From Aralia elata (lineage: Eukaryota > Streptophyta > Magnoliopsida > Apiales > Araliaceae), in contig JAVJAP010000143.1 of the NCBI GenBank assembly GCA_034770075.1, positions 930,001-994,000 on the forward strand: a DNA stretch of 64,000 nt, in the 5' to 3' direction. The notes beneath the pieces were generated by a model. That model was given only the letters and a program-made list of their open reading frames with translations, made no database searches and was not told where the DNA came from. Made by a program: the position numbers and the translations under genes. This document shows, in pieces, positions 10,855 to 20,042 of the stretch. The first letter of the stretch is position 1; each line of letters begins with the position of its first letter.

Positions 10855-11977
10855 GTGTACCAATTTGAGTAATCCTTGCCTAACAAACGGTCTTTCAAAT
10901 TTAAATGATGATTATGATTTTGACATTGAACTGGATTTCGATTTGATGGGCATTGAGCAAGACGAGACAGATTACGATGGCGCGCCTGATGAGATCAAAG
11001 GATGGGTCGAGGATAAACCCAAACCCAACTTAGACCAAACCATCACCATATATATCGGAACCCCGGACAAGCCAAAAGAGCTTAAGATAGGGACAGACCT
11101 TACCCCTAGCCAGAAAGCAGAAATAACTGAGTTGCTAAGCCAGTATGAGGATGTCTTTGCCTGGTCTCATGAGGACATGATCGGTTTGTCCACAGACATT
11201 GTGGTACACCGGTTGCCCATCAAGGAGGGTTTCAGGCCTGTCAAGCAGAAACTAAGAAAGTTGAAACCGGAGTGGAGCTTGAAGGTGAAGGAGGAGATCA
11301 TCAAACAGTACAGGGCGGGAATCATTATGGTGTCCACTTATCCAGAATGGTTGTCCAATGTAGTCCCAGTGGTTAAGCCTGGAGGGAAGGTGAGGGTATA
11401 TGTAGATTATAGAGATCTAAATAAGGCCAGTCTCAAGGATAACTTCCCGGTGCCTTTCATACACATCCTGGTGGATAACACAGCCCAGTACGAGATGTAC
11501 TCTTTTGTTGATTGCTTTGCGGGGTGTCATCAGATAATGGTGGCAGAGGAGGACCGAGAAAAAACAGCTTTCATCACCCCTTGGGGCACTTTCTGCTATA
11601 GATGGTTGGCTTTCGGTCTCACAAACGCGGGGGCTACTTATCAGAGAGCCATGATGGCCCTGTTCCACGACATGATGCATAAGAAGATAGAGGTCTACGT
11701 GGATGACATTATCGTGAAATCAAGGGTAGAATCTGATCATATAACCCATCTCAAAAAGCTATTCGATCGGCTCAGAAAATATAATTTGAAGCTCAATCCG
11801 GCAAAGTGTGCTTTCGGAGTGCAGTCGGGCAAGCTCTTGGGATTCCTGGTTAGTGATCGGGGCATTGAGTTGGATCCGGCAAAGATTAAGGCCATTGTAG
11901 ATATGCCGGCACCTCACACGGAGAAGGAGATAAGAGGATTCCTTGGAAGAATAAACTTCATCAGCCGTTTGGGATGA
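10855..11977 (+). pseudogene. pol: Reverse transcriptase domain, C-terminus deleted
   Basis: This part would copy element RNA into cDNA. After an acidic linker the Ty3-type RT fingers and palm are clear: VRVYVDYRDLNKAS (nt ~11390-11430), FGLTNAGATYQRAM (~11610-11650) and the catalytic YVDDII (~11697). The connection GFLGRINFISR (~11935-11970) follows. The frame then ends at a TGA, and the usual 40-50 codons linking to RNase H are missing. Directly after the break the RNase H sequence continues in the same forward direction. This looks like an internal deletion; the 10-mer TTCATCAGCC occurs on both sides (11957 and 11996), about 40 bp apart. Without the linker the polyprotein would be inactive. 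Confidence 0.88.
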
Positions 11978-12364
11978 AGCAAGAGGGTCCCTCTGTTCAT
12001 CAGCCAGTGCTGGTACCCCCGAAGGATGGGATCCCACTGTTTATGTATATATCGGTCAATGCCATTGCGATGGGATGTATGCTGGGACAGAAGAATGAGG
12101 CAGGTAAAGAGCAGGCCATCCATTATCTCAGCAAGAGATTTAGCCGATGTGAACAAAATTACACTCCCATCGAGAAGACCTGTTGTGCTTTGGCCTGGGC
12201 TGCAGGGAGATTACAACATTACCTCCAATGGGCATACTACGTACCTGATATCAAGAATGGATCCCCTGAAATATATTTTTGAAAGGCCCATGTTGAACTG
12301 TCGACTGCCAAGATGGCAGTTAATCTTACAACAGTTCGACATGGTATACGTAACTTAGAAAGCC
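11978..12364 (+). pseudogene. pol: Ty3-type RNase H domain remnant
   Basis: The frame around 11974-12282 carries GCMLGQKNE, AIHYLSKRFS and EKTCCALAWA, the conserved core of the RNase H that follows RT in Ty3/gypsy elements and degrades RNA in the RNA-DNA hybrid. From about 12230 the frame is lost: a second frame holds the following conserved stretch (MDPLKYIFE, then RWQLILQQFD), so there is a frameshift. Its N-terminal part was lost in the deletion at the RT junction. Confidence 0.8.
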
Positions 12365-12890
12365 ATGAAAGGGCGGGGAATTGCGGATCAGTTGGCAGAA
12401 ACGCCGTCAGGAGGGATGGAGCCCTTAGAAACTCCGTTGTCAGGCGAAGATATATTTTGGGTATTACACACGAAATGTGATGACGAGGGGCAGTTCTGGA
12501 AGCTGTATTTTGATGGTGCCATGAATGCTGAAGGGGCAGGAGCCGAAGCAATCCTGGTCTCTATCACCGGAGAGCAATAACCTGTGGCCACTAAATTACA
12601 GTTCAGCAATTCGAACAACACAGCTGAGTACGAAGGATGTATATTGGGACTCCGTTTTGCCCGCGATATGGGAGTGAAGAGACTAGCGGTGTTCGGGAAT
12701 TCGGAACTGGTAATCAGACAGGCGATCGGGGTGTACAACACAAAGGAGCTCCGGCTACTTCCATACCATCGTTGTGTTATCCAATTGATGCAAGAGTTCG
12801 AAGATATCGCTTTCCGACATATCCCCCGGGGACGGAATGATTTTACCGATGCATTGGCAACTCTGGCTTCCTTAATCCACGTAATCAAGA
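12365..12890 (+). pseudogene. pol: Second RNase H (archaeal-type) domain, with premature stop
   Basis: WKLYFDGAMN (nt ~12500) supplies the first catalytic Asp and NNTAEYEGC (~12615) the Glu. The block GNSELVIRQ (~12695) aligns with the usual GDSxLVI, so the catalytic Asp is Asn here. RGRNDFTDALATLAS (~12830) holds the last Asp. An in-frame TAA at 12578-12580 splits the domain. A second RNase H between RNase H and integrase is diagnostic of the Tat lineage. The D-to-N change and the stop suggest this copy is inactive. Confidence 0.82.
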
Positions 12891-14239
12891 GCAGGGACGT
12901 TCCACAGATTGAGATAGTAGTACAGAATGCCCCGGCATACGAGGAATATGTTGTAGTATTATCAGACGAGGTGGTTCTGCCAAAGCAGCCTTGGTATCAC
13001 GACATAAGGGAATATCTGAGGGATAGATCCATTCCCGACCAGGCAAGCCGAGCTGAGAGGATGAGAATTCAAAAGATGGCAATGAAGTTTTACCTGAGTG
13101 GGGATTCACTCTACAAGAGGGATGCTGGGTTGGGACTGTTGCAATGCGTAAATGAGACGCAGGCCCAAAAGATTATGAATGAAATACATGGTGGAGTGTG
13201 TGGGCCACACATGAGTGGACCGATGCTGGCCAAAAAGATCTTAAGAACGGGGCATTATTGGTTAACACTGAAAGCCGACTGCGATGATCATGTCAAACGG
13301 TGTTATCAATGTCAGGCGCACGGTAATGTGATCCATACGCCTCCCAACGAACTGCATTGTATGACCTCCCCTTGGCCATTCTCAATGTGGGGAATGGATG
13401 TAATCGGACCGATAGAGCCCAAAGCAAGCAACGGACACCGGTTCATTTTCGTCATGATCGATTACTTCACTAAATGGGTAGAAGCAGCTTCTTTCCCCAA
13501 AGTAACTCAGGAGATCATCGTCGGTTTCATCAGGAATAATGTCATTTGTCGATACGGGAAACCTGAGGTTTTGGTCTCCGACAATGCCAAGAATTTGAAC
13601 AACGCCCTCATGAAGGGATTATGCGACCAGTTTAAGATCAAACACCTCAATTCTGTCATTTACCGTCCTAAGATGAATGGGGCAGTGGAGGCTGCAAATA
13701 AGAACATCAAGAAGATCATGGCGAAAATGTCTGCTAATCATCGGGGATGGCCGGATTTGCTACCCCTCACCCTGCTAGCATACCGAACGTCAACGCGTAC
13801 TTCTACAGGGGTAACCCCTTACGCTTTGGTGTATAGAATGGAGGCTGTTCTGCCAGTTGAGGTTGAGATGGCGTCCCTCAGAATAGTGATCGATGCCCAG
13901 ATAAGCGAGGAGGATTGGATGCAAAGTCGATACGACCAATTGGCCCTAATTGATGAAAGGAGGGTGGCTGCTGTTTGGCACGGTCAGTTATATCAACAAA
14001 GGATCTCTCGATCATACGACAAAAGGATAAGACCTCGGAAGTTCAAGGAAAATGATTTGGTGCTAAAAAGAGTCATGCCTTGTCAAGACGAAGCCAAGGG
14101 GAAGTTCGCCCCGAACTGGGAAGGACCATTTGTGATTAAGAAAGTGCTATCCGGAGGAGCCCTCATATTGCAAGAAATGGATGGTGAGGTATTTCCACAA
14201 CCCCTCAATTCCGACTCGATGAAACGGTTCTATGCTTGA
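12891..14239 (+). pseudogene. int: Integrase domain, open to its stop
   Basis: Integrase joins element cDNA to the genome. Its N-terminal zinc finger is H...H near GPHMSG and CYQC (nt ~13190-13310). The catalytic core has Asp in WGMDVIGP (~13395), Asp in VLVSDNAKN (~13575) and Glu in GAVEAANKN (~13685). The C-terminus ends in the conserved LNSDSMKRFYA at the stop (14237-14239). The frame is open from 12584, so this is the best preserved part of pol. It can only be made as part of the polyprotein, which is broken upstream, hence the pseudogene call. Confidence 0.87.
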
Positions 14240-14748
14240 ATCATCAGTTCCCCTTTTTCTTTGAGCAACGAACTACGTAAGACCTGATCTCCCAACTTAT
14301 GGGGGTACGTAGGCAGCCATCATGGCACGGTCCGTTTCCTTAAAAATAATACTTTCCCTAAACAAAACCAATTCCCAACAGCCAGATAAACCTTCCTACA
14401 CCCTCAAAACCTTCACGAAACCAGCCGCCTAATCAGCTTCATCCCAAATGACATAACCCTGATCCAACCAGACAGTTATCCAAAATCTAAGACCCAATCC
14501 GATGAAATCGACAGGGTGTGCGGCAATATCTGTCAAATCTCCGTCAAGACTTGAGAGGAGAAAGAAGGGAAAATGTCAAAATCATGGTTAGCTGGATAAA
14601 ATTAGGATCCAATGAAAGGCAACGATACGATAAAAAGGGAAAATGACTAAATTTAAATGCATGTCTACATATATAAGTCATTTTGTTACAAGATTTCTTC
14701 TTCAATAACCGATGAAATTAATATAGTCTATGCAGGAAATAAAACAAT
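14240..14748 (+). other. Spacer between integrase and the antisense genes
   Basis: About 500 bp with no credible ORF. It separates the converging 3' ends of pol and the minus-strand DUF7745-like gene, so it probably holds the poly(A) signals of the antisense unit. I see no repeat. Confidence 0.5.
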
Positions 14749-16313
14749 CTACAAATCTGCAACTAACTGAAGCAGGATGGATAAAGTGGTGGATAGATCC
14801 GAAGCATCAGCGTCCCCTACAATCTGCTGTCCCATCATATCAATGCGATCCAGTAAAGCAGTGGCTCGGCTGACAGTCCCAGAATGAGCATCTATAACTG
14901 CCCTGGTCTGAAATACAATGGTGTCTCTATCAGCAATGGCAACGTCTCTAGCCAGAATGGCATCATCTCTCTCAACAAGAGTGGCATCCCTCTCAGCTTC
15001 AGTAGTAATCAAGGCCAGGCGGAGTCGGGTATCCTCAGTAACCCGACTTGGGGCAGAATCAGCTGAGATGGAATGATTTGTGGTATCATCTGGGAAAATC
15101 GCTCCAGAGTCATCAAAGGCCCCAGTCTGACTCAAACCAGCCGAATCCGAGTCTCCACGCAACCATTGCACGTAAGCAAATGTCTGAATGGGGCAGCTCT
15201 CACTATATTCGGCAAAGATCCTGCGAGACCAAAGATCGTATACCCGCAGCAGATCTCTCTCTGTTTGGGATGATATAAGGAATCGGTAGGCGGCTGCGCC
15301 CGCGAAAGGATGAAAATCCTGTGTCTGATCAAACTGCCCTGTAACCGCCAAGGGATGATAAGTCGTCACGCCTCTCAAGCCAGCAATAGGGATGAAATCC
15401 AGGTTGGGCACGTGAGTCAAGAAGCTCATAAAGGAGCAATAACCTGAGTAGATCAGGAGATGAAAAGGATCCTCAATAACCGACAAGAATTCTATCCAGG
15501 AAGCCGCATCAGTACAGCTCACGGGACGAAACAAAAACTGCGTGGCTATGTCGTGGCTGAAGCAAAACCCTTGGCGATGGAAATGGCCGATGGGACTGAG
15601 ATGACTCATGAACCACACATACAATAAAGTCGAGCTCCCTCTGAATACTCTGCCTCGGAAAGACTGACAATATGAGGCTGACATGTAAGTATCTGCTAAT
15701 ATCATGGGAAGGATAGTGTGACCCTCCTGAAGGGCTCTAACGGCCGCGACAACTCGCATGTCCAACTGATCGGGTCCGGCTGGCAAGTACAAAACTGAAA
15801 TGACACAGGCCATCAAAACGGCTACTCTCAAAGCACCCCAGCGCTCCTCGGACACGGAAAAATACCCGAAAATAGGTGAAAACTGTCGGGTGAGCCGAAT
15901 CGGTCAATCAGAAAATGTAGGGGAACTAGATGATCTGATGTGATCACCGATAACAAAATTGTCCTCCGCAAACTGGTGAAAGTCAAGAACTGACGGCGCA
16001 TGGAACCAGTTGTGACCCTGGCACAAGGACTATCCAAAGACAAGCCGGTAAAGCGAGCATACTCCTCGAGAGTGGGGGTCAGGTCCACTGTCCCTAATCT
16101 GAACACCTGACGGGCAGGTGCCCAATAGCTCAGAATACCATCTACAAAGCCCGCTGGCACCTGAAAGGATAATAAGGACCGAAAATGTCTGAGAAGACCA
16201 TCTGCAACAGCCCTGTCGCCCGGCGACAAACTGTCCAACCAACGGAAAAGTCTGCCGACCAACCCTGTGGGAGGATCGAGGTCCAAACGTACCACGACAT
16301 CTGAGGACGACAT
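14749..16313 (-). pseudogene. Antisense DUF7745-like gene inside the Tat element, one frameshift
   Basis: The first open part (16313 to about 15860) starts at an ATG preceded by TTTCACAG. It contains YWAPARQVFRLGTVDLTPTL and LRRTILLSVITSDHLVPLHF. The second part (15855-14749) continues with RWGALRVAVL, LADTYMSASYCQ, LLYVWFMSHL and a final acidic and coiled segment. Order and motifs match the plant family I know as DUF7745, often found in retroelement-linked proteins; its biochemical role is unknown. The two parts are in different frames, offset by one base around a short T run near 15870, so this copy is broken or the base count there is wrong. It lies antisense to the element and 210 bp after the PMD-like gene. 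Extra antisense ORFs are known in Tat elements. Confidence 0.72.
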
Positions 16314-17350
16314 CTGTGAAAAAATAGAATCAAAAAGACTGTACAGGGGTCATTCTCTATCCATAAATAAAAAGCATGCATCGTACAGATAATAATAAAA
16401 TAAGTGAATTTCATAAAGATAAAAACTGTGCATAAATGAATAAAAGAGTTCAATACATAGTGCATGAAATGGAAAAAGAAATATAACAGGTTCAGGTACA
16501 AAAAGCCCTATCCTAGCCTGATCTAGTCAAAAGTAATGTCGTCTGTGAAATCCGGATCCCCGAACTGATCCCCTGGAGTGGTCGAGGTCGAAGGACCAAA
16601 GTTCATATCCGGGATATAAGGCGGCACTGGGGCATCAAATGAGCTCGGGCCTGTGGCGAAATCCGCACTGTCAAGATCATATGCGTAAGCATCCTCTGGG
16701 GTCCGGCCCAACACCCGAAGGTACAGGGATAGCTGCTCCACCTGGCGGGTCAACGTGGCAATCTGCTCAGCATGAGTGGGACTCCGAACGCAGGCGGCCC
16801 AATTGGTCATCATCACCGAGCCGGGAACCATATCTCCAAGAAAGAAAGTGGTCCAGGTCTGAGGACCGATGGTGCGGGGCACCCACCAGGTACGAAAGGC
16901 CTCGCTCGTGATGGGATCCGAAGAGAGTGTACGACCATCCTCCCCCGCAAGCATGATCTCCGAAGGCTGAGAATCCAACGGCCAGGAGGTAGTGAAGGGA
17001 AGAGAGTGCGGAATGCGGATCTCTCCAGCAACGCATCTGAATGCGCGCTCTCCCAGATACATCACCCAGCCGCCGACAATCTGCAAAGTAAGGCGGCGGG
17101 TGGAAAGTGCGAACTCTGGGCCAGAAGGATACCCATCTGTGAACCCCACAGCTATATGCTCTGAAAGGTAAGGAGTCCAGATGACCTCTGCAACAGTGAT
17201 CAGCTCTAGCTGAATGCGGTAGTGTGCGAAGCTGCCAGATACAGGGACCTCGTCCAAAGTGCTATGATGCCACTGCCGACCCCGGGGGTAGGTATCCAAG
17301 CCAAGAGTAGTGACCGGCCTCAGACAGGGGAGTCGCTCGTAGGCCCAGAA

Positions 17351-17451
17351 CTGTGAACAAGAACAAAGAAAGGCATAAGTAACCAACAAATACAGAAAAG
17401 AGAAATGAAATGATGGGAAGTACAGTAAGGAAAGAGGAAGAGAAGGCTCAC
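17351..17451 (-). other. Intron 2 of the antisense PMD-like gene
   Basis: On the minus strand the exon ends TTTCTGCTG|GTGAGCC and resumes CACAG|TTCTGGGCC. The flanking codons join two halves of one conserved PMD block in frame, which is strong support for real splicing in the ancestor of this gene. Confidence 0.75.
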
Positions 17452-18106
17452 CAGCAGAAAGTGGTAGAATCCGAGCCAAGCATCTGTCTGTCTCTCCGAG
17501 CGTAGACGAAGACCGTGGAGGAAGTAGGCAAATGTGAAGGACCCCCAATTATAGTCGTCGATCCGGTCTACATCCCTGACGGCTCCAACGACGCTGAAAT
17601 GAATGGTAGAGGAGTTGTTCCCTAGGAAACAACCCCTCACGATGGTCAGGAACAGGCGCCGGAGCAGAATGTCCCGAGTGGCCCGATCCGCTGGGAATGG
17701 CGTCGCATATATGCCTCCAACCGCATCAATAGCCAAAGCTCCAGACCGAATGCTGCGGGCCTTAAAGACCCGGTCGTCAGCAGCGAAACCCAGCAAAGCT
17801 CGGACCTCCGCTGGAGTAATGTCAAGATCCAGAGGGACACGGGATCCGGTGAACTCGATACCCGTGATGTACCTCCAGTCCCAGGAGTCAGCACGACCTC
17901 ACAGTCCAAAAGGTGAAGGGACTGGGTCTGGTGGAACCATCGCTCGGATAAAGCCCTCATATAACCCAGGGGCACTGACGGGGAATGATAGTGTAGAAAT
18001 GACGAAAGCCCCAGGAATCCACCACCGCGCGGTAATCGCTGTGCAAAGCGGTGTAGAGGGAGTAGATGTTGAACCAGTTACCCCTCGGCTGAGTGAACTC
18101 GGGCAC

Positions 18107-18184
18107 CTGTGACAAAAAATGAACGGATCAGTCCAGATCTAAACAGAATTTGGGAATGAGTTTAGAGGAGTACTTTAAGCATAC
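18107..18184 (-). other. Intron 1 of the antisense PMD-like gene
   Basis: The donor ATGAG|GTATGC and acceptor TTTTTGTCACAG|GTGCCC bound 78 bp, near the minimum for a plant intron. It joins the Ser/Arg-rich first exon to the PMD core. Confidence 0.6.
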
Positions 18185-18550
18185 CTCATTAGCTACAAGA
18201 GATGCGAAGGGGTGACGACTGAGATCTCGACCCAACAGATCGGGTATCTGAACAGAGGCGCCAGATAGAGCGCGATGATGAGATGGAGCTGGTGTGCTGG
18301 AAGATGGCCCCTCTACCGCAGCGTCCGGAAGAACAGCCTCCTCAACATCGGGATGATCAGGCCGGATGACAACCTCCGCCAGTCGGCGAGCCTGGCGAGT
18401 CCGAGGTAAAGCAGGGGCAGGTGCAGCCCTACGGCGGTGAACGCCCGAGGTCTGAGACACAGTGGAGCTACTAGGAGTGTCAGGATCCATAGCTGGAATA
18501 GAACAGGCAAAAGGGAAGGTAAATTCCATTTTGAATTGTGTCACAAACAT

Positions 18551-19274
18551 TCTAATTTCCTATCATCATCCTAGAATTAATGCAGCATGATGCATGTTTA
18601 CTATATATGCAAAAAAAAAAAAATCGGCAGAGTTTCGTCTATAAAATGGGCATCCCATGCATAGCCAAGCATGTTTTTCAATTAACCCAAGCCACAACAG
18701 ATCAAAATTGCATTTATATGGATAATTGCAACATGAAAAGACCCTAATGCATGATTTTCTTCCAAAAAGAAACAACAAGTATGTGGGACCGCATCATGAG
18801 CATAAAATGTGACTTGCGCAGTTCATACATAGCATATACATGCAATAATACATGGCATAGCATTTCAAAGCATACATTTATATCTCTAAACGTGCAGAAT
18901 AGCAAATGTATAGCAAAACATTGACGTAATTGAAAAACAATCGGTCAAAGTGTTACCTGTAACGCGTAGATCGATCTAACCGGAGCGATTTTTGCAAAAA
19001 AGGTTGGAAAACTCGGCAAAAGGGCGTGCAAAGGTCTGAAAATCGCGTGGGGTACAAATGAAAGTGATAGATCTGGGAAGCGACTGGCTGCCTATATGCC
19101 CGATCTTGGCCACAGATCAATCTGCGGCTGGCCGCAGATCAATCTGCGGCTGGGCCCAGTGTTCCCCCCTGGTCCATTACAAGCTCAATCGATTCTGAAG
19201 CCCGTTTGACTCATAATGGGGTAATAAAATACGAGATTTTGTTGAATTGGGTGTCGAACACGACTTCTCAATTC
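18551..19274 (+). other. 3' non-coding region of the Tat element, upstream of the antisense genes
   Basis: No gene is supported. For the minus strand this would be the promoter side of the PMD-like gene. It contains an A tract at 18610-18622, repeated GCATA-type sequence and, at 19109-19150, two copies of the palindromic 20-mer also found in the LTRs. Confidence 0.55.
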
Positions 19275-19850
19275 AACCAAGCGATCGGAGACGAGACCCG
19301 GCACTCACAAGACAATCGACCGGAGACGAGACCCGGCGATTACGACCGAGCGACCGGAGACGAGACCCGGCACTCACAAGACAATCGACCGGAGACGAGA
19401 CCCGACGATTACGACCGAGCGACCAGAGACGAGACCCGGCACTCACAAGACAATCGACCGGAGACGAGACTCGGCGATTACGACCGAGCGACCGGAGACG
19501 AGACCCGGCACTCACAAGACAATCGCCGGGTAAGACAATCGACCAGAGACGAGACCCGGCGATTACGACCGAGCGACCGGAGACGAGACCCGTCACTCAT
19601 AAGACAATCGACCGGAGACGAGACCCGGCGATTACGACCGAGCGACCGGAGACGAGACCCGACACTCACAAGACAATCGACCGGAGACGAGATCCGGCGA
19701 TTACGAGACGAATAACCGGATACGAGACCCGGCACTCGCCAGACGATCAATCGAATACGAGACCCGGTGATCACAAGATTGGCGACCGGATACGAGACCC
19801 GGCGCTAACGATACGATCGATTGGAAGACGAAACCCGACGACTAACAATG
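19275..19850 (+). repeat. Satellite-like array: 69-bp unit made of 35-bp and 34-bp halves
   Basis: The core GGAGACGAGACCCGG begins at 19287, 19322, 19356 and 19391 and continues at alternating 35- and 34-bp steps. The two halves differ in their tails (CACTCACAAGACAATC against CGATTACGACCGAGC). Copies decay toward the right end. The array is GC- and CpG-rich, unlike its surroundings. ORFs in several frames here are repeat artefacts. Confidence 0.9.
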
Positions 19851-20031
19851 CGGTCAGGGATTGATGCATCGACACCTTTACGAATGTTTTGCATACTTTA
19901 CATCTTGCGTTGCATCATAAGTTGTATGTGTTGCATCATATATGTATTGTCATTCTTGTGCACTGTCATTCATGCATCGGGTGTCTATTTCTTTATCCTG
20001 TTCACTCCATTTAACATTTCATAAACATGAT

Positions 20032-20042
20032 AAAAAGGGGCA
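20032..20042 (+). other. Polypurine tract of the Tat-type element
   Basis: AAAAAGGGGCA abuts the LTR that begins at 20043. Its position after the tandem-repeat 3' UTR, on the strand that carries gag-pol, is where plus-strand priming should start. Read the other way there is no TGG-type primer site, so the adjoining LTR is not the 5' LTR of a minus-strand element. Confidence 0.7.

Larger units (their letters stand above)
16523..18490 (-). pseudogene. Antisense plant-mobile-domain (PMD) gene with two introns, frameshifted
   Basis: Exon 1 (18490-18185, ATG at 18490) encodes a Ser/Pro/Arg-rich tail. The intron 18184-18107 (78 bp) has GTATGC...CACAG ends. Exon 2 (18106-17452) has WGFRHFY, ALSERW and, at ~17553, YNWGS. 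Intron 17451-17351 (101 bp, GTGAGC...TTCACAG) separates it from exon 3 (17350-16523), which opens with FWAYERLPCLRP. Joining HFLL to FWAYERL recreates the PMD signature usually written LLQLWAWERL...RP, with the YSWGSAxLAYLY-type block before it. PMD proteins include MAIN-like regulators and retroelement-carried copies. Exon 2 shifts frame at least twice (about 17955-17975 and 17890), so this copy is probably dead. A TATA-like TATATAG lies near 18601-18607 on the minus strand. Confidence 0.72.

Noticed and set aside
19275..19850. Regular 35-bp spacing resembling a CRISPR array
   Set aside because: The repeats are contiguous and the parts between cores are themselves repeated, in a plant nuclear genome; this is a satellite-type array.
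19206..19864. Two long overlapping ORFs (169 and 205 codons) rich in Arg, Asp and Thr
   Set aside because: They are translations of the 69-bp tandem array in different frames; a unit that is a multiple of three and lacks stops gives open frames without being a gene.
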